Notes: generated by a model from the sequence alone, not told the origin. Positions 1 to 12,269 are shown, counted from the stretch's first letter. The stretch is DNA of 64,000 bases from Thysanoteuthis rhombus (GCA_963457665.1 OY735227.1:42150820-42214819); one strand, 5' to 3'. Made by a program: numbers and translations.

Positions 1-1161
1 TTAAGAGGTTTTTCCTATGTATAAGTATAGATTTATACCAAACCCCAATCCGTGAAATATCCTTATGTATTGTCTCCATTCCAGCACAAATTTATTAATT
101 TCAGAATGTTGCATGTAAACTTTTGAAAAGCATTATCTTGTATATATTATTTGTGATATATAAGATGCCCCCTATCTCTGCAAGGAATAAATAATTCCCC
201 CTGAACTCCTCTTGTTTAACCCTATTTTTTGGTGGGGGGTTAACTTTTAATTTTTGGTCAATTTGAGGCTCGACAACAAAGATTTGTTTACCTATTAGAT
301 AATTTTCTGAGGGAAAGGGCGGGTCTTGTATGCCAGTAATGCATTGCTTGATTCTTGGCCTCTGACAATCCATTCTTCCCCATTTGCAATGCACAACATG
401 CAGGTTAGGTGCTGGAAAATTGATTAAAAATTCTTGTTCAATTTTTGCAAATATTTTTTTTTAATTTTATTTTTGGGCTACTTCCAAAAATAATTGAGTG
501 GCCACGCATCAACGCCCAAAGAACTGTTTCGTTAGAGTTCGTTTCTCGCTGTGGGCTTAGTCTTTATTTCCGATTACGGCCCCCATTGTTTATTTGCTGT
601 CGTACAATTAGGGTCCGTCAAAGTTGGGATAGATAGCAACAAAAAGGTAACAAAACAAACTAGTCAAAATCAACGTTAGAATACTTTATCCAGTAATTTG
701 ATGTCCACAAGCGTATGGTGTTATTTAAACAGCATATTTTCCAAGATTTTTTTTTTCTTTGTAAAATACAATCGAACATAAATTAATGCCATTACATCCT
801 GTATATTGTTCTGTATTTAAACGTTTGTTTGATACTTGGTTTCTGTCGTATCTTAACGAATTCATGGCGCGAAATCTGACGAAGAACAAGACGGCATGTA
901 ATTTCATTATCGTAAATTTATAATGAATTGGTTTAATTATACCTTAAATGCTTGGTTTACGTACGTTAAAGCAAATATTATCGTAATACTATCTGTATAG
1001 TTAAATAGAAGCTGATTTTACACCTTGAACTGAACTCCCTAAAATCGGTAATTGGTGCTTGTTGATTTATAAACGATATTTCAAACTTGTGAAAAATAAG
1101 ATAAAGGAAGAAAAAAACTAGACAAAACTAATTAAGGAATACTCGCCTTCATAATCAATAT
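1..1161. other. AT-rich noncoding DNA, nothing recognised
   Basis: No open frame here has recognisable similarity, and the short frames of 60-97 codons are low-complexity or chance. I see no splice-framed exon, RNA gene or repeat that recurs elsewhere in the window. Confidence 0.5.
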
Positions 1162-1530
1162 TTGAACAACCGTAGCTTCAAAATTTCAAATCGAGTATTA
1201 AAAAAAAAAAAGAATTTTCCGAGTTCTATTCATGGCATCACTGGCGTTTTCCAATGGAAAACATCTAAAATGGTAAAAAAACAAAAAAAACAAAAAACAA
1301 ACCCCACTTAGTTTCTTTAGAATCTGGACGTTATCAAAAAACCTGCCAAAAGAAGGCCCAAAGCATTTTTCCATCGCAGATATTTTTCACAGGGTCTAAT
1401 GCTGTATTGATGCCAATTTTTAAGCCTGTAGACAAAACCTAACCAAAAGCATTGGAACATGCAATTGAACCAATATATGCACATTGTGATTTTAAAAATA
1501 TCTCCATTTTTGCTGTAGATAGTGGTTTAA
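1162..1530 (+). mobile_element. MITE family B, copy 1
   Basis: The copy starts with TTGAACAACCGTAGC and ends near a weak inverted match (GTGGTTTAA). Its core ATGGCATCACTGGCGTTTTC is shared with the copies at 20275, 29863 and 48813. It has no coding capacity, so it is a non-autonomous terminal-inverted-repeat element. The right end is less certain than in the other copies. Confidence 0.6.
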
Positions 1531-2463
1531 CCAGTTAAAAAATTCATGGTTCACATTGCTTCATCTTGTTATTACTGAGAAGCTCCTCGTTTCAAAACAA
1601 TTTCCTTTCATTCCTTCTGCTGGTGAAGCACCGAGTGGGAGAAAAATGCTTTTGATATTTCGCATTAAATGAAAAATATGTATACAATTTTCACCGGGAA
1701 ATCGACATTCAGAAATCTAAAAATCTGGTAAAAATCAGTATTCCATCTTGATAAATATCAAATTTTATCTATTAAATGACAAATAAAATTTTAGAAAAAT
1801 ACCATTACAAGTTTCGGGAAAGATTTCTTCCATGTGATTCCTACCCCACCTTTTATTGTAATGATTTATTTATTTATACATTGCAGCTTTTATTGATTTT
1901 CACACATTTAACAGAACCCCCCCCCCCAATCCAAGATAGCGTTTACCTTTTCAGAATAGCACTCCGGAACTGCTCGAACCTAGAGTAATCGATGATTTTT
2001 TTTTTTTCAGTATTGAGTGAAAATCCTTTTCTAAATCAAAAGCCTAAGCTCTAATCAATACAAACATAAATGGAAAAAAATGCCGAAAAGAAAGATATCT
2101 CGTCTTGACTCCCTAAGTTAGACTCCAAGTAGACCAGAGCGCTTTTCTAGAAATCGTTAACAGAGATTTATCTAAGCGTAAGAAAACAAAACAAATCATC
2201 AAAGAAGCATATGGGGGATCTTTTCCGATATTTTAAATGGAAATCTCTTTAAAATTTCGTCTTTTAAGAAATAAGTACTGAAAATTTTATTAGATTTCAT
2301 TAAAATTTTCAAATACTGATTTGATTTTTTTTTTTTTTTTTTTTTTGACCAATTTTAAATTCTAATTTCCTGGACGTCGACATTTAGGTGAAATTGTGTC
2401 AATGTCTATCCCTCTAATAAACCTGATGACTTGATCTGTAATGTTTTCTTCAATCTCTTTCAG
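1531..2463 (+). other. Upstream or intronic DNA before the first FEM1-like exon
   Basis: It holds a C run near 1918, a T run at 2325-2346 and a polypyrimidine stretch ending in TTTCAG at 2458-2463. That ending looks like a 3' splice site for the exon that follows. I cannot identify a matching donor or first exon. Confidence 0.45.
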
Positions 2464-4230
2464 ATTCGTAATAATCGACATGACCTCAGATCCAAAGAAT
2501 ATTTGGTCCGAAAATTTCTCCATGACAATGACTTTGAAAAAGTCCGTTCTGTTCTAGGGAACCTCACGCGAAATGACTGCCAAGTTGTGGCACAAAACAC
2601 AATTGGAGGAAAAACTCTCCTTTACCATGCTGTTAAATCTAAGAATCGAAGTCTGGTGTCTTTGTTGGTTGAGTGTGGGGCAAATGTTGATGAGCGGCTA
2701 TGGATAGAAGATAATTGCTCTGTCCTGATGACCGCTGTAAAAACTGGAGACTTCAGAATGGTTCTGACGCTGGACAAACTCCGGGCTAACCTCAACATAA
2801 AAGATAGGAAAGGCTCTAACGCTCTTGTCCACTCTCTTCTGAAACGGCAACGCTCATTGGCTGTATATTTTAAGAATCGAAACGTTGAAATCAATACTTC
2901 TATGACAGTACACTATTGCTCGAAAGATCTTTATTATCTAGAGGAAGCCCTAAAGCTGGATTTTGATGTCAACTTTCTTGGTACTTCCAAAAACACGTTG
3001 TTTATCTTAGCTGCCTGCTGGGGTCGTATGGATGTCTTGAAGAGGCTGGTCGCAATGGGTGTGGATATCTATCATCGTAATTCCCGTGGGTGCCACGCTC
3101 TGAGCGAAGCATTATTTCACAAGAAATACAAGGTGATACAGTTTTTCATGTCGGATCTCTACTCAGTCCCTGATTATATAGAAACTCTTGAATTCAACGG
3201 TGCATCGGACATGATTTTTGAAAATGACTTCAAATTTAGTTTTGATTGTTGGGTATCTGCGTTGGAAATGAGAAAATTGTTCGGTTATCCTCGTTGCAAG
3301 AGTTCTAAATTTCGGGATAACATCGGAGAGGAATATGTCTCGTTAGATGACTTGAACAGGATAGGGAACGATAGCTTGAAACTTGTCCTACAGGCGTTAC
3401 TCATTTTTTTACAGGTCTTATCATCTAATCACCCACATGTACACAATGCTTTGGCGACGGTTGCAAGCCAAGACTACCTTATTGATGATTATAGGGTCAC
3501 ACTGAAAATACTAACAGAACTTTTTACCATGCACAACGTGAAAGCGGACGTTATTAAATCAGCCGGCTATAAGGCTATGAAAAGTGGACTGATCGTCTTG
3601 GAGAGGACCGTTGACATAGACGTTTTTGAGAATGCCGAAGACGCTTATTTTATGCGTTTTGAATTATTCTTCTCCTTCATAACAATGAACGTGTGGAGCC
3701 TGCTGAGCCTCAGCGTGAAAACGAATATAACTTATTACAACTGTTACAGGAAATATCTGATGTTAGTTCTCGACCTGCTTTCTTTGATGTATTGTGAGGG
3801 TATCATTGCGGAACAAGAGCCACTTTTAAACCTTTTACTTGGGGTCATGGTTAAAAAGCAAATACCTTTCTATCCGATTACAATACTGCATGTAGCTGTT
3901 GAGAAAAACTATGGTCTATCTATTGTTAACTTGCTGGTCAAGTGCGGTGCCCAGGCCGATGTTCAAGATCTTGACGGAAACACGCCCCTCGATTTCGCTT
4001 CGGCTTATTCGGCTAAGCATAAAAATAAGAGGAAAATTATCCAGCTTTTAATAAGTGCTGGTGCGGATGTCAAAACAGTAAAGTCACCTCGTTATCGTTC
4101 TCACAAAATAAAAAATAAGCGTCCATTGTTCACAAGTCAGGCTAAAATAATAAGAGTTAGTCTCGGACGTGTCAGCTGTTCCGATGTCCAAAATATCCGT
4201 TTGCTTTGTAAAACGTTAGACGAATCATAA
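2464..4230 (+). CDS. Divergent FEM1-like ankyrin protein lacking the VHL-box (5' end incomplete)
   Basis: The reading frame is open for about 588 codons and is clearly related to the four FEM1-like paralogs to the right. It has an N-terminal ankyrin repeat (KTLLYHAVKSKNRSLVSLLV, then ECGANVDE), more degenerate ankyrin units, a TPR-like middle with CWVSALEMRK and LVLQALLIFLQVL, and two C-terminal ankyrin units (LHVAVEKNYGLSIVNLLVKC; DGNTPLDFASA). FEM1 proteins are receptors of CUL2 ligases that bind C-terminal degrons. Here the expected SLQCLAARAI/Cul2-box tail is absent: the protein ends in a basic stretch and a tail that falls in a local tandem repeat. No ATG starts the frame near its 5' end. 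It opens right after a TTTCAG acceptor at 2463, so the start codon must be in an unseen upstream exon, or this is a pseudogene. The family call is firm; activity as a ligase receptor is doubtful. Confidence 0.75.
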   Translation: MRNNRHDLRSKEYLVRKFLHDNDFEKVRSVLGNLTRNDCQVVAQNTIGGKTLLYHAVKSKNRSLVSLLVECGANVDERLWIEDNCSVLMTAVKTGDFRMVLTLDKLRANLNIKDRKGSNALVHSLLKRQRSLAVYFKNRNVEINTSMTVHYCSKDLYYLEEALKLDFDVNFLGTSKNTLFILAACWGRMDVLKRLVAMGVDIYHRNSRGCHALSEALFHKKYKVIQFFMSDLYSVPDYIETLEFNGASDMIFENDFKFSFDCWVSALEMRKLFGYPRCKSSKFRDNIGEEYVSLDDLNRIGNDSLKLVLQALLIFLQVLSSNHPHVHNALATVASQDYLIDDYRVTLKILTELFTMHNVKADVIKSAGYKAMKSGLIVLERTVDIDVFENAEDAYFMRFELFFSFITMNVWSLLSLSVKTNITYYNCYRKYLMLVLDLLSLMYCEGIIAEQEPLLNLLLGVMVKKQIPFYPITILHVAVEKNYGLSIVNLLVKCGAQADVQDLDGNTPLDFASAYSAKHKNKRKIIQLLISAGADVKTVKSPRYRSHKIKNKRPLFTSQAKIIRVSLGRVSCSDVQNIRLLCKTLDES

Positions 4231-4560
4231 AAGTTATCGTGCCAGGGCAGTTATATTTATTATACATGCATAACGTTGGAAGTATGTACCCGGGGTTCAA
4301 AAATCCGGCTGATATAATAGTCTTGAATAATTTGGCCTCTTAGAAGTCCAGGAAATGTTTACTTCGTAAAACATTAGACTGGGCATAAAATTGTTTTACA
4401 TCTATGTATGCAGGAGTTAGGAATGTGCACCTGGGGCTAAAAAAATCCGGCCAAGATGAGTCTTGAACACTTCAGCATCTCAGAAATCCAGAATATCTTT
4501 ACTTTGTAAAACTTTGGACTGATTAAAAAAGCGCTCTTCCTCTGTCCTATAATTCTTGAT
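4134..4560 (+). repeat. Local tandem repeat, about three diverged units of roughly 140-160 bp
   Basis: Three units share the landmark TTTGTAAAACGTTAGAC (at about 4206), TTCGTAAAACATTAGAC (about 4363) and TTTGTAAAACTTTGGAC (about 4503), each preceded by a TCCGGCT/TCAGGCT-type segment. The first unit overlaps the last coding codons and stop of the FEM1-like gene. This suggests that the native 3' end of that gene was replaced or overrun by the repeat. Confidence 0.65.
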
Positions 4561-5640
4561 ATATATGCAAATGTAACTAACCTCTATCATGAGACAGGGG
4601 TAATTGTTTTCATCATTGTTTATATATCCACAAAAAGCGGGGGAAAAACCATTCGTTAATCATCTTATAGAAACTTTTTCCTTTTCATCAGCGATTGCCA
4701 CTCTCCAGCTGGAGCGGTGGCCATTTTAGAACAGGGAAGGTCATGATTGCCACAAAAATATACTTTGTTACTATGTGCAGGTACGTAAGTACCGATAAGT
4801 CCGCAGTGGAGAAATTTTAAAAATATATCATTCATTTTAGCCAACAAATATATTTATTTTCTCAACATAATCTTCGTCCTTGATAATTGTGCTAAGTCAA
4901 TGACGAATATTGATCACATAGATTAAACACTGAAAATTATGGATAGAAATTTAGCAAAAATCATCTTAAACTAAAGACTTATTGATCCATCAGTACTAGT
5001 CAATAAATTGTCATGAAAAAAACCCTCATAAAACTGTTCTGTTAATAAATTGTTAATTTATTTAATTGTATTTATGTGACTTCTTTTCGCAACTACCAGA
5101 TCATTCTGCAATGGTCAAACACCAAAAATGGAATATAAGAATTTATTTTTTGAACATACAGACAAGAATATTCAGTTTGATTTGTTGAATGATGGACCAT
5201 ATTGTTTTAATTCTCAGCTATTAATTGGTTACGTGAATCGAGAAAGAAAAACACATTTTCCTCTCTCGCAAAAAACCGTGATAACTTTTATCGTCTTAAA
5301 TTCCTATCGAGGGAGGTAGTTATGAGTTGAAATTTAAGGAAGCCAAAAGACTTCAATGCTAAAAATGGTGACCAAATAAAAACAATCAAAATACCCGACC
5401 AAACGATAAACTCGTTCAAGTTTTGATAATTTCAATTTTATGAGTTAATTGTTGATTTCTTTTAGCTTTTAAATCAGAAGGAAAAACACCTTCGAAATAA
5501 AGACAAAGGTGTGTTCTCTATGGAGTAATGGCGAACAAGCTCGTCTTGTAATCTATTACTACCATAGTGGGTTTGATATTCACTGCTGCTTTTATTTTGA
5601 AAGGCTAAGCAAAACTTGGTCAATATCAATAGAGTATCTG
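4561..5640. other. Noncoding DNA, nothing recognised
   Basis: AT-rich sequence with short chance frames only. I found no repeat shared with the rest of the window and no splice-framed exon. Confidence 0.45.
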
Positions 5641-5689
5641 CCGTAGCGTCATGGTTAGCGAGCTCATATTGCATATAAGGTGTGTGTGG

Positions 5690-6440
5690 TGTAGCAGTTA
5701 ATGGTGTAGACAATGGAATCTGCGAGCCAAGTTCAAACTCCGGTTGAGACTCTTTACATTCACTTCGTATTATATGTCGGAAACGCATAAATCCATATCT
5801 TCCTAGCAATGGGTAAAATAGCTGTATTCATTTTCAAAAGAAATGAAAAACGTGACATGAAGTCCAAAATAGGTGGGTAAGGAATGGATAAGTCTTTATC
5901 TTATAAACTTAGCTGGTCTCATTTGCTGCCCAATAAAACTTCAATATTTCTTTCACCATAATACATGTGTTCTGAATATTCCTTTTATTCTGCATTCGAC
6001 AAAATACCACCGTTTCTGTATGAAAATTTTGACTAACACTGTATTGACGGGTCTATGTTTGAGGGGAGGGAAGCAATGATATTTATATACATTTAAAAAT
6101 TGCCCCATAAATGAAATATATTAACAAATAAAATTGTTAGTTATCTAATAGTTTAAGTATGACAGAAGGGTAAATAAACCGGACGAAAATAGAAGGGGGG
6201 AAACTGATTTCAGACCGGGGAGTGGAGCCCCCTTAGGGTAGTCGGATGCCAACTGTGATATCTTTCCTGTAGCTTAGCTGATGTCCAACGTATTACAGTG
6301 AGTTTTCCTTCGGACTACACCAGTAAGGCTGAAAGGGGGATTCTGACGATTGGGAATCCCAGGATCACAATATGCTTCGTCAAGGGTTGTACCCTGGAAG
6401 GATCACTTCGATATCGTTTCATTTCTTATCGAGATAGACC
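5690..6440 (+). repeat. Dispersed repeat family H, copy 1 (split)
   Basis: The left part (GACAATGGAATCTGCGAGCC, then TTCACTTCGTATTAT) matches 56630-56700. The right part (GGACTACACCAGTAAGGCTG, GGGATTCTGACGATTGGG) matches 22845-22900 and 56890-56945. A B-box-like GTTCAAACTCC inside suggests a tRNA-derived SINE. About 350 bp between the two parts is unrelated, so the copy is interrupted. Confidence 0.55.
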
Positions 6441-6540
6441 ATTTTATTTGTGTTAAATGATATTACCCCCACCAAAATAATGAAAACTCCAAACTAATTG
6501 ATTTTAAAATGAAGAATAAAATATTCTCAAAGTAAAGAAT

Positions 6541-6855
6541 CAGCAAGACCTTATTGCTGCTGGGTCAAACTCCAGCCCAAATTTTATTCCAGCCGAAGAT
6601 GATTACTGCAACTTTTATATTGTATAAATAACAAATAAAGAAATTATAAAAATGTATTTTGTATGAATGTATTTACTTATCAAAATGAAATAAGCCTTTG
6701 GGAGTGTCTGCATAAATTGTTATGAGTTCAGATCAAGGTGTAAGGGAATGTGAACTTTTACATATAGGTTAATAGCCCTAACTTTAGCGAGGATTGTTTT
6801 TGTTTTTATTGTTGCAATAGGAAAATAAAATCAACTCCAGTTTTGGAGTTTGATA
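6541..6855 (+). mobile_element. SINE family A, copy 1
   Basis: Contains the family body (TGCTGCTGGGTCAAACTCCA, then GAAGATGATTACTGCAACTT), an AT-rich linker, AATAAGCCTTTGGGAGTGTC, a diverged second tRNA-like segment, and the tail GAGGATTG plus CAACTCCAGTTTTGGAGTTT. The same order recurs at 22045, 48597 and 58531. It has no coding capacity. Confidence 0.75.
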
Positions 6856-7445
6856 GTATGACACACTATTATAGAAATATCACACACACTACGAAATTTT
6901 ACACTTTAGCAGTAAACTAAAATCACAAATTGAAATATCTGTAAATCAAATTAACTTACATTCTTGAATATAAGACTAGTTTGATTTTCCTAACAAAAAT
7001 ATTAGTCCTAAATCAGCAGTTCGCCTTATACAGAGGTCTAACTGATCAACACATTAGTCTACATGAATCGATAGAAACAATGCATATTGATTTGTTTCAA
7101 CTCTATCCACTACCACGGTTTTGTATGAAATGCTGATAAATGTAGATAATATAATGTGTATTGCGTAATATCTTTTTAGAATCATTGATATGCAGGTAGA
7201 GTCATCATCTCTGATGAGAATTTTGCTTTTATGATCTGGAAACAACGATCGATACGTTGGAGATGAAAGAAATTCATGTTTTGTTGACAGTTGACCAAGT
7301 GCCACAAACGATGAATTCATAAGAAGGGGATTTCTCTCATGACAGTTATGGCAAATAATAGACTCTACTAATATTCGAGTTAGCTGATTTCATGAAATGT
7401 TATACCCGAATCTGAAGTCGTCTTATACACAAAAATATACGGTCA

Positions 7446-7645
7446 CAAGACTGGCTGCTGCAGCGTCAAACTCCACTCTTACTTCTATTCCGACTGGAAA
7501 TAATAACTGACACTTGTCAATTTAACAAGACAGCTTCCTGATAATCGGTCATGAGTTCAAATCACTTTGGAGGAATACGGATTTTACATATAGGTTTACT
7601 TTCGCAATTTTGGTGAGGCTTGTTCTTGTTATTGACTATACTTAA
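7446..7645 (+). mobile_element. SINE family A, copy 2 (short)
   Basis: It carries CTGGCTGCTGCAGCGTCAAA and then jumps to the second tRNA-like segment (GACAGCTTCCTGATAATCGG, B-box-like GAGTTCAAATCA), ending in TTGGTGAGGCTTGTTCTTG. The linker seen in longer copies is deleted. Confidence 0.7.
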
Positions 7646-7779
7646 TTCAATAAAATAGAATTGGAATATAGATACTGACTAACTGTAAATAACAAACATG
7701 ACACAGAAGAAGAATGGGGAGTTAGTTTAACGATTTGATTTGGACTTTCGCCTACTACTGAATTCCAGAAGTCCAGTGT

Positions 7780-7900
7780 TAAGAACGGTCGCGCCTTAAA
7801 CGAGTCACCCTCGGTTACAGAGGGTCGTGAGTTCGGGTATTACCTGGAATTCATTTTTCATTTTGATCTACGCTGTCAATTTATCGGTTAAGATAAAGGT
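7780..7900 (+). repeat. tRNA-like SINE head, unclassified
   Basis: A B-box-like GAGTTCGGGTATTACC follows a possible anticodon-arm hairpin CCCTCGGTTACAGAGGG. It lacks a complete cloverleaf. I read it as the remnant of a tRNA-derived SINE rather than a tRNA gene. Confidence 0.3.
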
Positions 7901-8037
7901 AAATAGTAAAAGAAATAATATTAATGATCACGCTTTGGAATCTGACACTTATTTTCTGGAACAATGAACACTGCCGAGAATTATGACACCAAAGTATAAA
8001 ATGGTTTAACTACCTGTCAATAGTCATTTGGAATGCA

Positions 8038-8392
8038 CTTTCCATAGAAAAACTCTGCAAATCAAAGATCATGTACAACAAACATAAGCGCACAAGAATC
8101 AAAATCGAAAACGCAAAGCTGGGCACAGCAGATCACTACATATTCCTAGGACAATGGGTATCCATGACGTCCTCAAAAGAAGAAGAAATCAAGCAAAGAA
8201 TCACTCTAAGATGGTAAACCTTCGATAAAACAAGCGGAACTTTCAAGAACAAGAGAATCCCATTAGTCCTAGAGAGAAGAGTGTACAACCAATGCATCCT
8301 CCAGATAGTCAACAATGGAGCTGAAACATGGAACCTAACCAAGAGACTGGCCCACGAACTGAGAACCACGCAACATGCGTATGAGAGGATGC
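8038..8392 (+). mobile_element. LINE family F fragment, copy 1
   Basis: Conceptual translation gives KIENAKLGTADHYIFLGQWV, EEIKQRITLRW and ETWNLTKRLAHELRTTQHA. This is the region after the reverse transcriptase core, common to many RTE/I/CR1-like non-LTR elements. At least one in-frame stop interrupts it, and the fragment ends abruptly at 8392. Confidence 0.7.
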
Positions 8393-11160
8393 CCCGTTTG
8401 CCCCCACTCCAGTGGACGCCCATTCGCAATATATAATTTCTGATCACGTAAAGATTAGTTAAGTAAGGAGATGATTGAGGGATTTTTTTCCTGTAAAAAA
8501 TGAATAATGAGGAACAGATCTGGTTAGTCACTCGATAGACACTGTCGTATGACCAACGTATTTCGGCAGCATGTCGTATTGAGGGTGATGAATTGAAAAT
8601 AATTTAAAAAATGGTGATCAATGGATAAGTCACTTCGATTATATCTGAATTCTCAAAAAAAAAGAAAAAGGAGTGTGAATGCTGCTGAATGCAAACTATG
8701 GATCAATTTATCATAAACTTGCATCGCAAATTGAACACCCCTTCAAAAAACAAAAAAAAACTGTTAAACGAAGAGTATTTTAAAAAAAAAGAGTTTTCTT
8801 TCTGGACAGTAAATGCTTCAATTTCTAGCCCTATAGCTCCATTGGTATGGCCTTTGCGCGTGATAGGTACATTTTATAATACAAAATGATAAATACAAAT
8901 AATAAAAAAAAATATGTAAAAAGGGAGAAAAAAGACCTGGGAAGGAAAAAGGGATGCTTCGCTTAATGAAAGAAAATAGCTCTTCTCCCTCTCTCTGAGC
9001 TGTTTCGAAGAAGAAAACAATCAATGGTGTCTCCTCTCTGAAAAGAAAAAAATACATACAATGTTATTATATCTGCGAAAAAATCTTTGTTCTGTTCTAG
9101 TAATTTGATAGCATTAGCAGCGTTTAATTTTATCTAAAGGAGGGAGATAATATAGGAGACACCCAATGTCATCAGCCAGTTGATAAATACAGCTTAAAGA
9201 AATATCTTATACTGAAGATGGGAAGAAAGTAAGCAACATTTCACTCCACGTAAGATAAAATTGCGAATTGAACACAAAAATCGAATAGTTTATGTAGAAT
9301 GATCGATCGTTATAAAATTGGTTTGTGAAGTTTTCTGCTGGAGATTCCTTGCTAAAACGACGCTACCCAATTAGGAAGACAAATTTAACATTGATAACAA
9401 TCTAATCGAGATATTATTTTAATCAACGTTATATGACACTTGAGATAGCAAACGCCCTCATTATTTTCAAATCAGACATTGAAAATCATTTGTATCTGCT
9501 TGATTATGTTAGTCCCTGTGATGAGTGTCTTCCACATAAAAAATGTACCAGACCGCTTTTAAAAGTTCTGTTTTTTAAACAATTTTTGACGGATGATTTA
9601 AAGTGTATAACTCACAACTTTACGCATAAGAGATCATATTGTGCGTGAAATTAACCATAATGAACCGTACCAAAAGCCAGTTTTCATCCAAAGTGGCATT
9701 GGAAGGGAGCCCTCTGCTCTGTTCGTTCAGGAGAATCAAACGATTGATTCGAACAAGTACTGCTCCCTGTTGGACAAACTACTAGCAGGAATTAACTGAT
9801 TGAAAGCGACCGGATTAGATCAACAGAAAGGGTAACGGAGAGGATAACACTAGACCATATGTTCCGTAGGTGACCCGGCAAAAATCGATACAACTTAGCC
9901 AGGAAGTTTTAACTCCTCTGCAGAGTTCAGCAGTTATTACGTTTTCGGATTACCGTATTATACAGCATATGATGCGCTTTGTTTACTAAGTTCTGTCTCG
10001 CAAAGCTAACGCATTACCAGTTGTTTAATAACGTTACTGTTCCGTGCACATAATGTAACCGGTAAGCCACTGTGTGGTTTAACATAGATTTGAATAAATG
10101 AGAGAAAAATGAAATAAACCGATAGTGTAGAGAGCTATGGAGATCAGGGGAAAAAGAGGAGTGTTTTTTTTTATCTTTTCGAAAATACGCCGGCAAAAAT
10201 TGAGGTGCACCTCGTATAGTGGTGCGTCTTATACACTGGGAAATGCGATACTCTTTATACTAATCTTTATTGAATTGGGCAGTAATTCGTCGTTTCAAAG
10301 TCATAGCAGTTTAATAGCCCCGTGGTTAAAGCGTCGGAGAATAGCTGTGGCGAACTAATAGTTTCTTCCCTTTCCAATTTCATATGCTTTCAAACTATTT
10401 GCACTTCAAACCTCAAGTATATTAGTCAGTTCGGATAAGATTAGTTTGGGCAAGTTTTAGAGTTTTTTTTTCTAATTCACAATGTAGTTATAATTCTAAA
10501 CTGGACCCTCATTTTCCATTTGTCTATTCTCTCAATGTTTATCCAGTTATCATTGTGTCTGAGTACTAAATTTTTTTTCTTCAAATTTCAAGCCCTTTAA
10601 ATAAGACCTTCAAATCTTCCAGAAATCAACCAGTTTTCAGACAAGAAATAAAGGGCTCATAAAGGGGTTCTATTTACATGTACATGTACTTACAACGCCA
10701 AACTGCATTCTTATTTTTCATTCGTCAAAGAAGACCATGCACATGAATTTATCTATCTCTCGGTGCTTATTCCAGTTTGGTAGAAGTTTCCTTAAGGAAT
10801 CCAACCCTAAACTGACAATAAAACATTTTTTTCTAGCAGCAAAAACACTACCTCTACCTCGAATCATAATCCAAATCCAAACGTAACAATAAAACAAAGA
10901 CAAAATTTCAAGTCCGAAAGCCCACTTTAACATGCGAACTACTAACGTCAAAATTGATCAAATGAATTCCAAGTTTTCAGAAAAAATTTTTTTTTAAAAT
11001 TTTGACAAGTAATGCCATATTAGCCATGTAAGATGAATTTCTGTCCGTCGTACGAAACTACCGCTTTGAAGTAATTCAATTAGTTCTTTTCAAGGTTACC
11101 AATTTAGATATTTTATAACTAAATTTAGATCTTCAATTTTAGATAAAATATCATTAATCT
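8393..11160. other. Noncoding DNA, nothing firmly recognised
   Basis: Contains A/T-rich tracts and short chance frames. I see no convincing exon, RNA gene or repeat shared with the rest of the window, and I could not find here the promoter and first-exon block that precedes the other FEM1-like paralogs. Confidence 0.4.
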
Positions 11161-11320
11161 GTATTTTTTAATTTACTTTTATTAGATTTCTCGAGAACCG
11201 CTAATCTAATTTCAAATGCAACTGTAATGCCTGATGTGCTGACTGACATATATGAGGAATACCAACTATGTACGATGGCCAGTTGTCGAGTTATCTCGGT
11301 ACATAATGTTTAGCAAGTAC
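11160..11320 (+). repeat. Dispersed repeat family N, copy 1
   Basis: The landmarks TAGATTTCTCGAGAACCGCT and GATGGCCAGTTGTCGAGTTA recur in diverged form at 18500, 30785 and 36150. There is no coding capacity; a SINE-like origin is possible. Confidence 0.55.
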
Positions 11321-11644
11321 GTCCTGTGGATCAATTTGGTTGTGAAGTGAGTTGAATCTTCATTAAATGCATCACCCAATGGCCTCATGTCATCCAAGGG
11401 TGATGTTTCAAAAAATTGCTAGGCTTGCCTTCGTTCTGAGATTGTTGCGTCACTGGCCAGTGTTCGAGATCATGTAAAAGTCAGGATTTCGAATGCAGTT
11501 TTTCAAAGCAAGTACTTGGAATTTCTGGTATAACTTAATCTTCTTACTTTCATTTTCTCCTCAGTTTTTTCCTTGTTCGTCCTAAGCTAAGACCAGTAAA
11601 TACCTATACGAAGTAGAAAAAAAAAAAAAAAGAAAAAAAAAACA

Positions 11645-11720
11645 GTTTTCAGTGGAATCGAACTCTGCATCTCTGGTTTACAAAACCAACATGCTGGAAA
11701 GTAATTACTGCATTTGATGG
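11645..11720 (-). repeat. tRNA-Thr-like pseudogene or SINE head
   Basis: On the - strand the segment TTTTGTAAACCAGAGATGCA followed by GAGTTCGATTCC resembles the anticodon arm, variable loop and T arm of a threonine tRNA. The 5' half does not fold into acceptor and D arms, so this is not a functional tRNA. A T-rich tract follows on the same strand. Confidence 0.35.
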
Positions 11721-12269
11721 CCAATGAGATGTCCGTTTTGTAAGAGTACTTCATAAGGTAGTCCATCCAGATCCATTCGTCGCACTGCAAGCATCTTCAA
11801 CCGACAGCTCATCCACGATTCCCAATGTGAGTAGAATTTTCTTTCAATTTCTTATAAGCTAGTGCCTTGCGGGTTGAAATTAGTGATACTAGTTCTTGTG
11901 CTCATTGCCCCCAAGTCTATTCCCCAGGCCAAGTAGAAAGTAATGTTATCTGCAGGGCCAATACCGGGATGACTGAAACAGTAGCCATCGTTAAGGCACA
12001 ACTTAGTTGGGTGCTTGCAATTCATCTTCCTAATATAGACGCCAGCAAATACTGAGTTAAACTACCGTATTTCATGGTTGATTAGACGCACATTTTCCTG
12101 AGGAATATTCAATAGATTTGCTAGTATGGTTAACTATTGATCTTAAATATCTTCCGAAGAATGTTCAACTATTGGGTGCGTCTTATCGTTCAAAAGATAT
12201 AGGGTAACTTTTATCCTAATCCATAAACGTCTAAAATTTGTCATGTTCTATTGCTTTTTATCTAAAATT

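Noticed and set aside
11645-11720. Functional tRNA-Thr gene
   Set aside because: Only the 3' half resembles a tRNA; the D and acceptor arms do not pair.
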